A DNA stretch of 64,000 nt from Pseudoalteromonas sp. N1230-9 (GTDB taxonomy: Bacteria > Pseudomonadota > Gammaproteobacteria > Enterobacterales > Alteromonadaceae), in the NCBI RefSeq assembly GCF_032716425.1, contig NZ_CP090420.1, positions 806,001-870,000 of the forward strand. The letters are read 5' to 3'. Under the pieces are notes generated by a model. That model saw only the letters and a program-made list of their open reading frames with translations. It searched no databases and was not told the origin of the DNA. How positions within the stretch are numbered: position 1 is the first letter of the stretch; every line of letters starts with the position of its first letter. The translations under genes were made by a program, and so were the position numbers. This document shows, piece after piece, positions 33,348 to 41,973 of this stretch.

Positions 33348-35678
33348 TTAAAAGGTATGTTGAAAGGTCAATTTGGCATGAATAGGAAGCTCAGGAAAAA
33401 CTAAAGTTGAGCCAAAGTAACCGCCTTCAAAAACAGGACGCCAGTTATCTTGATTAGTCACATTTGTGATATCTAAACGTAAAGACGTTTGCTCACTGAA
33501 GGCATATCGTGTATTCACATTCAAAGTGTATTGATCGCGAATATGCACGGTTGCTAAAAAATCAAGCGGATAGCTTTTGGTGTATATACCGCCTAAGCCA
33601 ATATCCCATTGAGGAGTGATAGAAAAACCACTGTTAAAGCTAAATGATTGTTCGGGAATACCTTGCACTCGCCTAGTTGATGGCGGAAAAGACGCGAAAT
33701 TAGGTGCGCCAATACCTGTACCATTAATAATATCAGGACGAGAATTATCAAATGCATCAGCGACTTGGTTTGAGTCTTGGCTACTTGCTGAATTATCGTA
33801 GCGGGCATCTATATAGCTGTAACCGGCATTAAACCAGTATTGCTCAGCATCATAAAACACCTGCGTTTCAAAGCCTTTTGTACGAATACCCGTATTACTT
33901 CCATCACGATTCCTGAGGCTACGACGTTGATTAAATAAAGCCGCATCGACATACCACGGGCTGTCAGTTGGTGAAAATTTTAAACCAATTTCAGCAAGGG
34001 TGTTATCGGTTGCAAAATTTTGTGCGCTAATTTGGTTATCACTTCCTAAAACATTACCACCGGCCATGCTATTGGAGGTCGCTTCGTTATAGCTCCCTGT
34101 AATATAAGAGGTTAATTCTGAAGTGAGTTTATAGTTAACACTAATCTGCCCAGCGTGCAGGGTTTCATAAATATTATCGCGCGCTGCAACTTGACCTTGT
34201 GGTGCAATGGGATCCCGAGCTTCTACATCATAATAGTCAAGGCGATAGCCTAAACTTGTGCGCAATTTTTCAGTCCATTGACTGTCATGCACAAAAGCAA
34301 GCCCCGTTTGCCAACTGGTCGAATCGGTTGTATCAGAGAGTGAAAAATCTCCAACACCGTCGTTATCTAAATCGTATTGGGCTCCCGGAGATACAAATAC
34401 ACCTGGCTTTAATTCAACTAATCTTGATTTTTGCTCTGTTGTGAGCGGGATACGGCGGTTTTCAATCGGGCCTGTTAAATCAATGGGTAAGTCTGCTTCT
34501 GTGGTAAATTGGCTGAACCCTTTTACTTTGTTAAAGCGAACATCAAACGCAAAAATAGAGCTTTGACTATCATTCCATTGGTAGCTTAACTCAGTGCGGT
34601 TTTGGGCTGTGTCAGCACCATCAATGATCTCTACAAAGCTATTTTGAGCGACTTCTTCACGTTGCAGGTGCTGAAAATAAGTTGTATTTTTAAGGGTCGC
34701 TTTATCATTTAGTTCACGTTTATAGATACTGTGAAGTAAATAGGTCGTGGCTTCATTGATATTATCGGGGTCTGTTAACACTCGGTTTCGCGGTATACGA
34801 ACTTGCCCTGTGGGTGAAATAATAGCCCCCGCTCCTGCAATAGTACTGCCATTGGGTTGTATACCTTGGCCAGTAATATAAAGTCCATCATCAATAAGCG
34901 CTTGAGTAGGGCGATTGATACCTGCGTTATCTGTAAATTCAACCTGATAAAGCTCGAAATTTATATCTAAACTACTTTGTGCGTCAGGCAAGAAACGCAC
35001 AGCTGCAAATAAACTATCGCTCTTATAACCTGAGAAATCATAAAAACTACCATTATCAATATGTTCAGCACTTACTCTGAAGCCACTTTTACCTTCTACT
35101 ATCGGCGCTGTGTAATCGAGCTGTGCCGAGTAGTGATCCCAGCGACCAGCCGAAAGCACCAGTTTGCCTTGAGATTGTTCAGTATTTGCCTTTTTTGAGC
35201 TCAGGTTTACAAAGCCCCCATTTCGTTGACTACTACCAAATAAAACGGGTGGTGCACCTTTTACTACATCTATTTGCTCAATAGCATTGAAGGATATTGG
35301 AATGCCAAAACCGTTATTACCTGCTTGTCGGCGAACGCCATCTTGAAATAGTTCACCTAACTGCCCCCTTAAAGTTGGTAAGCTCGGATTACCAAATCCG
35401 CTAGCTGAATAGCTATTAGGTGTAATAGATAATATATCTTGCAGGGTGGTGATATTGAGTTGTTCGATCATTTCACTGGTGATTGGCGTTACACTTCGTG
35501 CAATATCTTGTAGAAAAAGATCATCGCCAAAAGGTCCATTTATAGGCGTATCTTTAGGTGTCATTTGGGTATTTTTTAATTGCTCGCCTGATATTTGAAT
35601 AACCTCAATCTCATTATTCTCGGTAGCAAGTGATACAAAGCTTGCACAAATACTCAGCGCTAAAAATGCGTATTTCAA
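33348..35678 (-). CDS. TonB-dependent outer-membrane receptor heading the ynj-type operon
   Basis: A TTG start at 35678 is preferred: AGAGAG lies upstream and the product begins MKYAFLALSICASFVSLA, a good signal peptide. A frame to another TTG at 35726 adds a charged, unlikely N-terminus. The 776-residue receptor has a plug (LQDILSITPNSYSASGFGNPSLPTLRGQLGELFQDGVRRQAG, VVKGAPPVLFGSSQRNGGFVNLSSKKA) and a barrel ending in AKLTFQHTF. The plug is of the siderophore-receptor type. It is the first gene of the operon that continues into a flavin oxidoreductase, DUF547 protein and ABC importer. No clear Fur box was seen upstream, so iron control is not supported. Confidence 0.88.
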   Translation of the reverse strand: MKYAFLALSICASFVSLATENNEIEVIQISGEQLKNTQMTPKDTPINGPFGDDLFLQDIARSVTPITSEMIEQLNITTLQDILSITPNSYSASGFGNPSLPTLRGQLGELFQDGVRRQAGNNGFGIPISFNAIEQIDVVKGAPPVLFGSSQRNGGFVNLSSKKANTEQSQGKLVLSAGRWDHYSAQLDYTAPIVEGKSGFRVSAEHIDNGSFYDFSGYKSDSLFAAVRFLPDAQSSLDINFELYQVEFTDNAGINRPTQALIDDGLYITGQGIQPNGSTIAGAGAIISPTGQVRIPRNRVLTDPDNINEATTYLLHSIYKRELNDKATLKNTTYFQHLQREEVAQNSFVEIIDGADTAQNRTELSYQWNDSQSSIFAFDVRFNKVKGFSQFTTEADLPIDLTGPIENRRIPLTTEQKSRLVELKPGVFVSPGAQYDLDNDGVGDFSLSDTTDSTSWQTGLAFVHDSQWTEKLRTSLGYRLDYYDVEARDPIAPQGQVAARDNIYETLHAGQISVNYKLTSELTSYITGSYNEATSNSMAGGNVLGSDNQISAQNFATDNTLAEIGLKFSPTDSPWYVDAALFNQRRSLRNRDGSNTGIRTKGFETQVFYDAEQYWFNAGYSYIDARYDNSASSQDSNQVADAFDNSRPDIINGTGIGAPNFASFPPSTRRVQGIPEQSFSFNSGFSITPQWDIGLGGIYTKSYPLDFLATVHIRDQYTLNVNTRYAFSEQTSLRLDITNVTNQDNWRPVFEGGYFGSTLVFPELPIHAKLTFQHTF

Positions 35679-35831
35679 AATGTTCTCTCTGCGATTAAAT
35701 AATTTATTGACGATGAATGAGACCAACAGCCAGAAAAAATACTTTCAAAGCATTTTTATTTTATTTTTGTAATGTTTCTTTTTATTTTCGGTCTTGTTGT
35801 TTTTAAGCGTGAATAGTTCAAAGGAAAAATA

Positions 35832-36242
35832 ATGATTCAATCAACTACATCAGATACACACAATCGCTTGCAATGGTCGCTTTTATCATTACGTTTGGGC
35901 GTGTTTATCGTTATGTTAATGTGGAGCTTGGATAAATTTGTAAATCCAAGTCATAGTGCTATTGTGTTTGAGCACTTCTATGGGTTGAGTGGCTCAACAG
36001 ATACAATTGCCTATATTCTAGGAAGCTTGCAAATCATTTTAGTGTTTGCTTTTGTGGTGGGGTTTAAGAAAAAAGTCACTTACGGTTTAATATTTTTATT
36101 ACACGGCGCATCCACACTTTCTTCGTATGCTCAATATATAGATGGGTTTAATAATTTACTTTTCTTTGCTGCATGGCCAATGTGGGCAGCCTGTTTTACA
36201 TTATATTTAATGCGTGATGAAGATGTGAAGTATGTAGTGTGA
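35832..36242 (+). CDS. DoxX-like small membrane protein
   Basis: A 136-residue protein with four predicted membrane segments: LGVFIVMLMWSLDKFVNP, TIAYILGSLQIILVFAFVV, a third around residues 80-95 and a fourth around LLFFAAWPMWAACFTLYLM. The pattern, with an early W-x2-DKF motif, fits the DoxX/DoxD-like superfamily, often linked to redox and sulfur metabolism. It is divergent from the TonB receptor operon across about 150 bp, so shared regulation is possible. AAGGAAAAATA provides the ribosome site. The function is unknown and the family call is moderate. Confidence 0.65.
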   Translation: MIQSTTSDTHNRLQWSLLSLRLGVFIVMLMWSLDKFVNPSHSAIVFEHFYGLSGSTDTIAYILGSLQIILVFAFVVGFKKKVTYGLIFLLHGASTLSSYAQYIDGFNNLLFFAAWPMWAACFTLYLMRDEDVKYVV

Positions 36243-36360
36243 TTTTATAAACTAGTTTAAATACTCTTAGCTTAATTTAAATAGAATGAATTTATTTTCT
36301 TATTTTTATATTAATGATTTTTAATGAAAATTTTTTTAATGAAATTTAAATGGGCTAAAA

Positions 36361-36653
36361 ATAAAAAAGCCCAGCGAACACACAAGCTGGGCCTTTTGAC
36401 AACAATTTGGTTGAGTCACTGCGTGTGCAATGACTCGGAATAAAAAAGCTTAGAGAACACACAAACTAAGCTTTCGACAACAATGTGGTTGAGTCACTGC
36501 GTGTGCAATGACTCGGAATAAAAAAGCTTAGAGAACACACAAGCTAAGCTTTTGACAACAATGTGGTTGAGTCACCGCGTATGCAATGACTTCGGATATA
36601 AAAAAGCCAAGAGAACACACAAACTAGGCTTTTTGTGACAACAATTTGATTAA
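36361..36653 (-). repeat. Four tandem ~79-bp units with conserved hairpins (terminator-like array)
   Basis: Units begin at 36361, 36440, 36518 and 36598 (spacing 79, 78, 80). Each has a first hairpin with a constant loop GAACACACAA and, in units 1-3, a second hairpin GAGTCA-N12-TGACTC. The first stem changes between units while staying paired: GCCCAGC/GCTGGGC in unit 1, GCTTAG/CTAAGC in units 2 and 3, and AGCC/GGCT with one A-A mismatch in unit 4. On the minus strand each first hairpin is followed by TTTTTTAT, so each is a good intrinsic terminator for the gene ending at 36650. The paired changes argue for selection on RNA structure. Confidence 0.85.
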
Positions 36654-37123
36654 AGTGCTAAGTTTTTCTTAGCGCGGTTGAGGTTGTGATTAACTAAATC
36701 ATTACCCGACATTTTTACCGCTTCATAAAAATCTGATAGTGCAGCTGTGTCGTTTTTCGACATTATGCGTGCTATACCACGGTTACTTAAAGCGAATGAT
36801 GTAAGCTCTCGACGTTTATAGCCGCGTACTTCGCTTTTATTTAGAAGCTTGATAGCTTCGGTACACAAAGATTCCGCGTGGCTGAAATTTTTAGATTTCA
36901 CGCTTGCTGCGCAACGATTGAATGCAAGTTCATATTGACTATTTAAATCAGTTGCTTGCGCTGTGCTATTTAACACCGCGTCGTATTGGCCTTGCATAAT
37001 TGCTTGCGATGAATCTGAGTCATTAATTACCATCAGTTTATAGTCACTTTGCTCAGCGATTGCAAAAGCTGAACATGTTAGTAATGAGCTAAGAGCAAGT
37101 CGTTTTAAAAGTGGTTTAAACAT
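36650..37123 (-). CDS. Small periplasmic TPR-like protein of unknown function
   Basis: Start ATG 37123 follows ACGAGGAAAC and gives the signal peptide MFKPLLKRLALSSLLTCSAFAIA; a frame to 37150 has no such site. The mature part is about 135 residues, mostly helical, with TPR-like pairs such as YELAFNRCAASVKSKNFSHAESLCTEAIKLL and SNRGIARIMSKNDTAALSDFYEAVKMS. Two cysteines at NRCAAS and ESLCTEA might form a disulfide. No specific family is recognised. Its stop codon lies inside the fourth unit of the tandem hairpin array, which would terminate its transcript. Confidence 0.75.
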   Translation of the reverse strand: MFKPLLKRLALSSLLTCSAFAIAEQSDYKLMVINDSDSSQAIMQGQYDAVLNSTAQATDLNSQYELAFNRCAASVKSKNFSHAESLCTEAIKLLNKSEVRGYKRRELTSFALSNRGIARIMSKNDTAALSDFYEAVKMSGNDLVNHNLNRAKKNLAL

Positions 37124-37552
37124 GATTAGTTTCCTCGTTAATCGCAGCATCGTTTGCTGATGAGTTAACTTTAGAGTAATCCCTCTAAATCGACAAACGA
37201 TTAAAATAAACCTGATAGATGAATTTTTTTAACTTATAGAGTAAAGCCTTAATTAAACTTGCTATTCCAACTTGCAAGTAATAAAAAGTTCTTACTTCTT
37301 CTTTTTGGATCTTGTCATATGTGATTTGTGCATGAGAATTTGGCCCGTATTATAGGTATTTTTTAATTAGTGATGAGTTGCACGAAGTGTTTTGTAAAGT
37401 GAGAAATAGCTAAGTTAAAAATTAAACCTGACGGTTAGACTGTTGTTACGAGAAATAGAAACCTTCTTCCCAATGGAGGTATCCACTCGCTGTGACGCAC
37501 GAGGAGTGGACGTATTAACTTTACGTGATGAAGAAAAACATGTGCTAAATAA
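37124..37552. other. Intergenic region, no gene recognised
   Basis: About 430 bp upstream of the TPR-like gene. It must hold that gene's promoter. CCACTC...GAGTGG (37488-37514) is a possible hairpin with 6-bp arms and a long loop. A 27-codon frame beginning ATGGAGGTATCC has no ribosome site or known relatives and is not called. Confidence 0.4.
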
Positions 37553-38011
37553 CTAAGCTATTGCAGTGGTTGTCTCGCTTGATAACCAGTTCAGCGCAGA
37601 TGTTTTAGATTTAAATATCTGCATAGTCATACCTGTTTTTTTATATAAATTGCAGTACGTATTACTCAGCAGGTTTCCACCTTCAAGCCCCTCTTTTATG
37701 ATAAAGGCTGTTTTTTTCGGTGCACTATTCTGGCGTTTTAAATCAGCTAAATACATCATTAGTTTTTCAAGGGCACCAGGCGTTGCCATGCACGAGTTTT
37801 CAAACTCAACTAATTCACACCAGTCACCATGCTCTGCGATGATTTTTTCAATATAAGTTTGTTGAGTAAATGACAGGGCATCAATAATCTCTTCATTGAA
37901 TGGGCCGACGGCGGTTGTAAAAAGTGTATTTTGACGTTGATAAAACTCAACAAGGCCGTGGGGCTTAAAATCTGCATATGGATAATATTTAGTTGAGGCT
38001 ATGCTGTGCAT
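37553..38011 (-). CDS. Hypothetical protein, 152 residues
   Basis: A cytoplasmic-looking protein without signal peptide or membrane segment. It begins MHSIASTKYYPYADFKPHGLVEF and has a mixed alpha/beta pattern (LFTTAVGPFNEEIIDAL, GDWCELVEFENSCMATPGALEKLMMYLADL, KTAFIIKEGLEGG) with a C-terminal MQIFKSKTSALNWLSS. The layout of short strands alternating with helices and the late residue run FKSKTSALNWL resemble STAS/SpoIIAA-like proteins found in marine bacteria, but I cannot name the family with confidence. It is a single gene without an operon partner. Confidence 0.65.
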   Translation of the reverse strand: MHSIASTKYYPYADFKPHGLVEFYQRQNTLFTTAVGPFNEEIIDALSFTQQTYIEKIIAEHGDWCELVEFENSCMATPGALEKLMMYLADLKRQNSAPKKTAFIIKEGLEGGNLLSNTYCNLYKKTGMTMQIFKSKTSALNWLSSETTTAIA

Positions 38012-38138
38012 TAGTTCAATCCCTGAGCCTTTGATATTAGTTAATAATTATTAGTATTTGATAATAGCAGCGAATTCAACAAGGTCAATATTTATACTCT
38101 AAATTGAGACGGTTTAAGTCATGAGCAAAGGGTTTTCA

Positions 38139-39293
38139 TTACCATGTTGATCCAGCTTGTATATAAATTGCATTTTGCTCAGGGCCATGCGCAACATCTA
38201 CACCGATAGTTATGCCGTAATGTTCATCGACTAGATAGCGAACGCCTGCTCCGACTGTATCAATTGTATTGGCTTTGGATAAACCTGAAAAACTGTTAGC
38301 AGTCCAGCCCATACCTGTAAACGCATTTAGCTTGATATGTTTGGTTATTTTGTAGCTGAGCTCAGCTTCTGTTACAAGCACATCAAACCCTTGGTATCGT
38401 GTTGCTGAAACACCTCGTAAATTAATGCTGGGGGGAATGTAGACAGGGAGGCGTTTATTACTTCGATTGGTGACAGTGTCATACTGCATTCGTAATGCTA
38501 AGTTAATTCTATTGGTCAATTGCCAGTAATTAAGTGCTGTTAATTTTAGACTTGTGTAATTGACTTTACTACCAATACTTTCATCAAAGTAGAGGTACTC
38601 AGCTTTGAAATTATAGCCTTTTTCTGGGTTTAGAGGGTTATCACGACTATCATACTCAAGTAAGGGACCAATTCCCGATGTATTGATATCTAACGATAAA
38701 TGCTCTTTTATTATGTCGTTATCGAGCAAAAAATATTCAATAGGGTTGTCTGCAAGGCTGATATCGACTTGGCGGTAAATCTGTTTTAAGCCATAAAAAA
38801 AATTACTATTATCATAACGTAACTTTAAATTTTGAAAAATGGCAGGCCCTTCAATATTCAGGGATAACGGTGTGAGGAGTTCTATTTCGTCGAAGGTGTA
38901 AAAGTCTAGGTTAATACTCGCCCAGCCAACAATACCTTGGTAGCGTATACGGTCTTGATCCCAAAAAGTAATATGTCCAATGGCAGCACCTTTAGTACCA
39001 TTTTTGGTGCCCATAAGGCCTACTAAGCTAATGCTATTTGGTAGTGTTGTGCCCGTTTTATTTTTCTTTTCATTGTCGTGAAAGAATAAACCAACAACCC
39101 CTAAGCCAGGCCCTAGAGCTGGTTCAGTGATAAAAGCAGGGATAGGTAAAAAAGAAATTGGCTCATCAATCTTTTGTTGATTATCTAGCCGTGTTTCTGC
39201 AGGCTTAATTGCATAGTCATCGTAACTAGAGGCAAAGGAGCAGCTGCTTATTAAAGTTGCAGCCAACAAATTCAGACATACAACTTTTTTCAC
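38139..39293 (-). CDS. BamA/TamA-type outer-membrane barrel (surface antigen D15 family)
   Basis: A 384-residue precursor with signal peptide to about residue 22 (SCSFAS). It lacks POTRA domains and is almost all beta-barrel. The Omp85-type hallmarks are YDSRDNPLNPEKGYNFKAEYLYFDE, SLKLTALNYWQL, the lid-loop region around INLRGVSATRYQG (the conserved RG motif), LVTEAELSY and a barrel end at IYIQAGSTW. GLGVVGLFFHDNE and the N-terminal PIPAFITEPALGPGLG are typical of stand-alone BamA-like barrels. It lies 53 bp after the next barrel gene on the same strand and is probably co-transcribed with it. Role unknown. Confidence 0.82.
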   Translation of the reverse strand: MKKVVCLNLLAATLISSCSFASSYDDYAIKPAETRLDNQQKIDEPISFLPIPAFITEPALGPGLGVVGLFFHDNEKKNKTGTTLPNSISLVGLMGTKNGTKGAAIGHITFWDQDRIRYQGIVGWASINLDFYTFDEIELLTPLSLNIEGPAIFQNLKLRYDNSNFFYGLKQIYRQVDISLADNPIEYFLLDNDIIKEHLSLDINTSGIGPLLEYDSRDNPLNPEKGYNFKAEYLYFDESIGSKVNYTSLKLTALNYWQLTNRINLALRMQYDTVTNRSNKRLPVYIPPSINLRGVSATRYQGFDVLVTEAELSYKITKHIKLNAFTGMGWTANSFSGLSKANTIDTVGAGVRYLVDEHYGITIGVDVAHGPEQNAIYIQAGSTW

Positions 39294-39346
39294 TTATTTA
39301 TTGCCTCTGTTTTTTGTTAACGAGAAGAGCATAAGTTGCAAAACGA

Positions 39347-40138
39347 TTAGAGCTGATAGTTAAACTCAATGCGATGATCGCCATCCATAAAATCAACATT
39401 TTCATTCCAGTTTGCAAAATAGCGTAAGTTCATTCTGGGATTTATTTGATAACTTGCGGCAAATTCGTGTGTTAGAATATGGCTTTGATCGTAACCGTAA
39501 TAATGGTCTTTGTAGGTATCACTACCACCGATAGTGGTTAGCCAAAAAGGGTTATAGTTGAGCCAAATTTTGTCAGTAATTGTCACTTTTGCGTACATAC
39601 CCACTAGGCCATAAGCGCCCATAATTGAATAGCCACTATCGCGAGTGCCGTCGTCCTCTAACGTGTTTTCGCCTAAAGATGTGCCTAAACCTGCTAATGG
39701 GTAAAAGGTAAAACGTCCTACGGGCTTTAACGCTTTGATATAGCTGTAAGATAAATCCATGCTTTCATCAGCCACTAAATTAGCATTCAAATTATAGTTG
39801 GCATCTATTTGAGTGGCACTCATTGTGGTTAGATCAACAGAGAAATTACGAAAACGAAATGAATCAATAGAATCTGTTGTTACATGATCGCTCTCCCAAC
39901 CAAGTGCGTCACCATAAATGCCTTTCACTTCAATATTATTCATTCCAGCAGTTGTTTCGACGCCTGTATCGTAAGCTTGCCCAACCTTAAGATTTATTCC
40001 TTTATTGGTTGCACCTGCTCCGACTTGAGTATAAACAGCTAGGGGATCTGACATGTCTTGAACTTCTTTTTGTTCAGCAAGCGCATCAGAAAATGGAATG
40101 AGAAGTGAAAATAACAGAGTGATTTTTCGACAGTTCAT
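39347..40138 (-). CDS. Outer-membrane beta-barrel protein of unknown family
   Basis: A 263-residue precursor with signal peptide MNCRKITLLFSLLIPFSDALA. The mature part has alternating, glycine- and aromatic-rich strands such as VGRFTFYPLAGLGTSLGEN, YSIMGAYGLVGMYAKVTITDKIWLNYNPFW and MNLRYFANWNEN, ending in HRIEFNYQL with a terminal aromatic-leucine pair suited to outer-membrane insertion. No specific family was recognised. It is divergent from the sulfatase across 289 bp and directly upstream of the BamA-like barrel gene, so the three genes may serve one purpose. Function is not assigned. Confidence 0.7.
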   Translation of the reverse strand: MNCRKITLLFSLLIPFSDALAEQKEVQDMSDPLAVYTQVGAGATNKGINLKVGQAYDTGVETTAGMNNIEVKGIYGDALGWESDHVTTDSIDSFRFRNFSVDLTTMSATQIDANYNLNANLVADESMDLSYSYIKALKPVGRFTFYPLAGLGTSLGENTLEDDGTRDSGYSIMGAYGLVGMYAKVTITDKIWLNYNPFWLTTIGGSDTYKDHYYGYDQSHILTHEFAASYQINPRMNLRYFANWNENVDFMDGDHRIEFNYQL

Positions 40139-40427
40139 GTGCTTTCCTTACACAAAGTGGAAGTGAAAAAGTACGCTTTAGTTACTTATAATCTATTTAA
40201 AGTATTAGTTCAATAGTATTAAAAATGAACAAAGGACTATTTTACAAGTAAGATAATGTTATTTGATTTTGCACAAAATTAGATAAATAAAGTAATCAAT
40301 TTATTCAATGAAAACTTGATTTAAATCGTTTTTTCGTAGTTCGGAACTAGAATAGCTATATTTCTAACCTATACTGAAATAGGCTCTTTTTAGAGTAAAG
40401 GTACTAGTTAAACAAAAAGGATGATTT

Positions 40428-41924
40428 ATGAAAAAAATAATAGCGGCCGCTATTTGTAGCTTGGTCTCCACAGTGAGCCTTGCCGCTGATAAGCCAAATG
40501 TACTCGCCATTATGGTTGATGATGTTGCCCCCATCTCCCTAAGCGCATACTCCCACGGCATGACATACCCAACGCCTAACATAGATCGTATAGCAAATGA
40601 GGGAGCACTTTTTACAGATCACTATGCTCAGCCAAGCTGTACCGCAGGTCGAGCCGCGTTCTTGATGGGTCAGTTACCCATCAGAACAGGGCTAACGACT
40701 GTGGGTCAACCAGGTAATCCTTTAGGTATTAAAGAAGCCGATCCAACATTAGCTGAGTTTTTAAAAGACCGCGGTTATATGACGGCCCAATACGGTAAAA
40801 ATCACTTGGGTGATTTAGATGAACACTTGCCTACTAAGCATGGTTTTGATGAATTTTATGGTAACTTATACCACTTAAATGTATCCGAAGAGCCAGAACA
40901 AGCTGATTACCCAAAAGATCCTAAGTTTGTGAAAAAGTTTGGCCCAAGAGGTGTTATAGAATCTTACGCTAATGGCAAAATCATTGATACCGGCCCACTT
41001 ACTCGCAAACGCATGGAAACCTTTGATGAAGAGGTGTTAGAACGCTCACTTAACTTTATGGAACGAGCAGTAAAAGCAAAAAAACCATTCTTTATCTGGC
41101 ACGCCACAAGTCGCATGCATGTTTACACTCACTTAAAACCTGAAAGTCGAAATTTAGCGACGGGCATTAGCTCTGAAGAAGATGTGTTTGGTAGTGGTTT
41201 AATAGAGCACGATGGGCATGTAGGTCAGCTGCTTGATAAATTAGATGAGCTAAAAATTGCTGATAACACCATTGTTATTTATACCAGTGATAATGGCCCA
41301 GAGCAGTCAAGTTGGCCTGATGCAGGGACGACTTCGTTCCGCGGTGAAAAGATGACAACATGGGAGGGGGGCGTTCGCGTACCTTTCTTAGTACGTTGGC
41401 CTAACAAAATACCAAAAGGCTTAAAGCTAAATGGTATTTCATCGCATGAAGATGTGTTTCCAACAATTGCTGCGGCACTTGGTGAAAAGAACTTGCGTGA
41501 AAAGCTTAAAAAGTCAGACAAAGTTTATATCGATGGTGAAAACAACCTTGATTACTGGACAGGTAAAGCGGATAAATCAGCACGCAACTTTTTCTTTTAT
41601 TACTATGAGTCTCAGTTAACAGCAATACGCTTTGGTCCATGGAAAATGCACTTTGCAACGAAACCAACGGGCTTATACTATGATGATATGATTACTCATA
41701 GCATGCCTAAACTTTTCAACTTACGTAAAGATCCATTAGAGCACTATGATGGGGTAACGGGGTTTCATCAAATTATGCGTAAGAGTTGGTTATTACAACC
41801 CATTATTGCAAAGCTGAATGAACACGTTAAAACATTTGTAGAGTTTCCACCTCGTCAAGAGTCTGCTTCTTTAAATGTTAACGAAGCAATTGAGAAAGCT
41901 AAATCACTGAATTACGGTCATTAA
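40428..41924 (+). CDS. Secreted sulfatase (arylsulfatase family)
   Basis: A 498-residue precursor with signal peptide MKKIIAAAICSLVSTVSLAA. It is a type I sulfatase. The metal site starts with Asp31-Asp32 in MVDDV. Cys71 in the signature CTAGR (C-x-A-x-R) is the residue converted to formylglycine. The second metal site is near IYTSDNGPE. GKNHLGD and GGVRVPFLVRWP are further family hallmarks. It hydrolyses sulfate esters in the periplasm or outside, as expected for a bacterium feeding on algal polysaccharides or sulfated aryl compounds. The maturation enzyme is not in the window. AAAAAGGATGATTT provides the ribosome site and a strong terminator follows. Confidence 0.93.
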   Translation: MKKIIAAAICSLVSTVSLAADKPNVLAIMVDDVAPISLSAYSHGMTYPTPNIDRIANEGALFTDHYAQPSCTAGRAAFLMGQLPIRTGLTTVGQPGNPLGIKEADPTLAEFLKDRGYMTAQYGKNHLGDLDEHLPTKHGFDEFYGNLYHLNVSEEPEQADYPKDPKFVKKFGPRGVIESYANGKIIDTGPLTRKRMETFDEEVLERSLNFMERAVKAKKPFFIWHATSRMHVYTHLKPESRNLATGISSEEDVFGSGLIEHDGHVGQLLDKLDELKIADNTIVIYTSDNGPEQSSWPDAGTTSFRGEKMTTWEGGVRVPFLVRWPNKIPKGLKLNGISSHEDVFPTIAAALGEKNLREKLKKSDKVYIDGENNLDYWTGKADKSARNFFFYYYESQLTAIRFGPWKMHFATKPTGLYYDDMITHSMPKLFNLRKDPLEHYDGVTGFHQIMRKSWLLQPIIAKLNEHVKTFVEFPPRQESASLNVNEAIEKAKSLNYGH

Positions 41925-41946
41925 TTACTATATAAATTTAGTTGAG

Positions 41947-41970
41947 AAAGGGCCATATTGGCCCTTTTTT
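41947..41970 (+). terminator. Terminator of the sulfatase gene
   Basis: AAAGGGCCA-TAT-TGGCCCTTT plus TTT, 22 bp after the stop: a 9-bp stem with T-run. It precedes the end of the convergent cytochrome gene. Confidence 0.9.
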
Positions 41971-41973
41971 ACT

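Noticed and set aside
33348..35726. Iron-siderophore receptor under Fur control
   Set aside because: The plug is siderophore-receptor-like, but no convincing Fur box is visible upstream and the rest of the operon is not a known siderophore system.
36361..36653. CRISPR array
   Set aside because: The units are tandem near-identical copies without variable spacers, each with hairpins and a T-run, and no cas genes are present.
37481..37556. 27-codon frame starting ATGGAGGTATCC
   Set aside because: Too short, no ribosome site and no recognisable family; it is probably chance.
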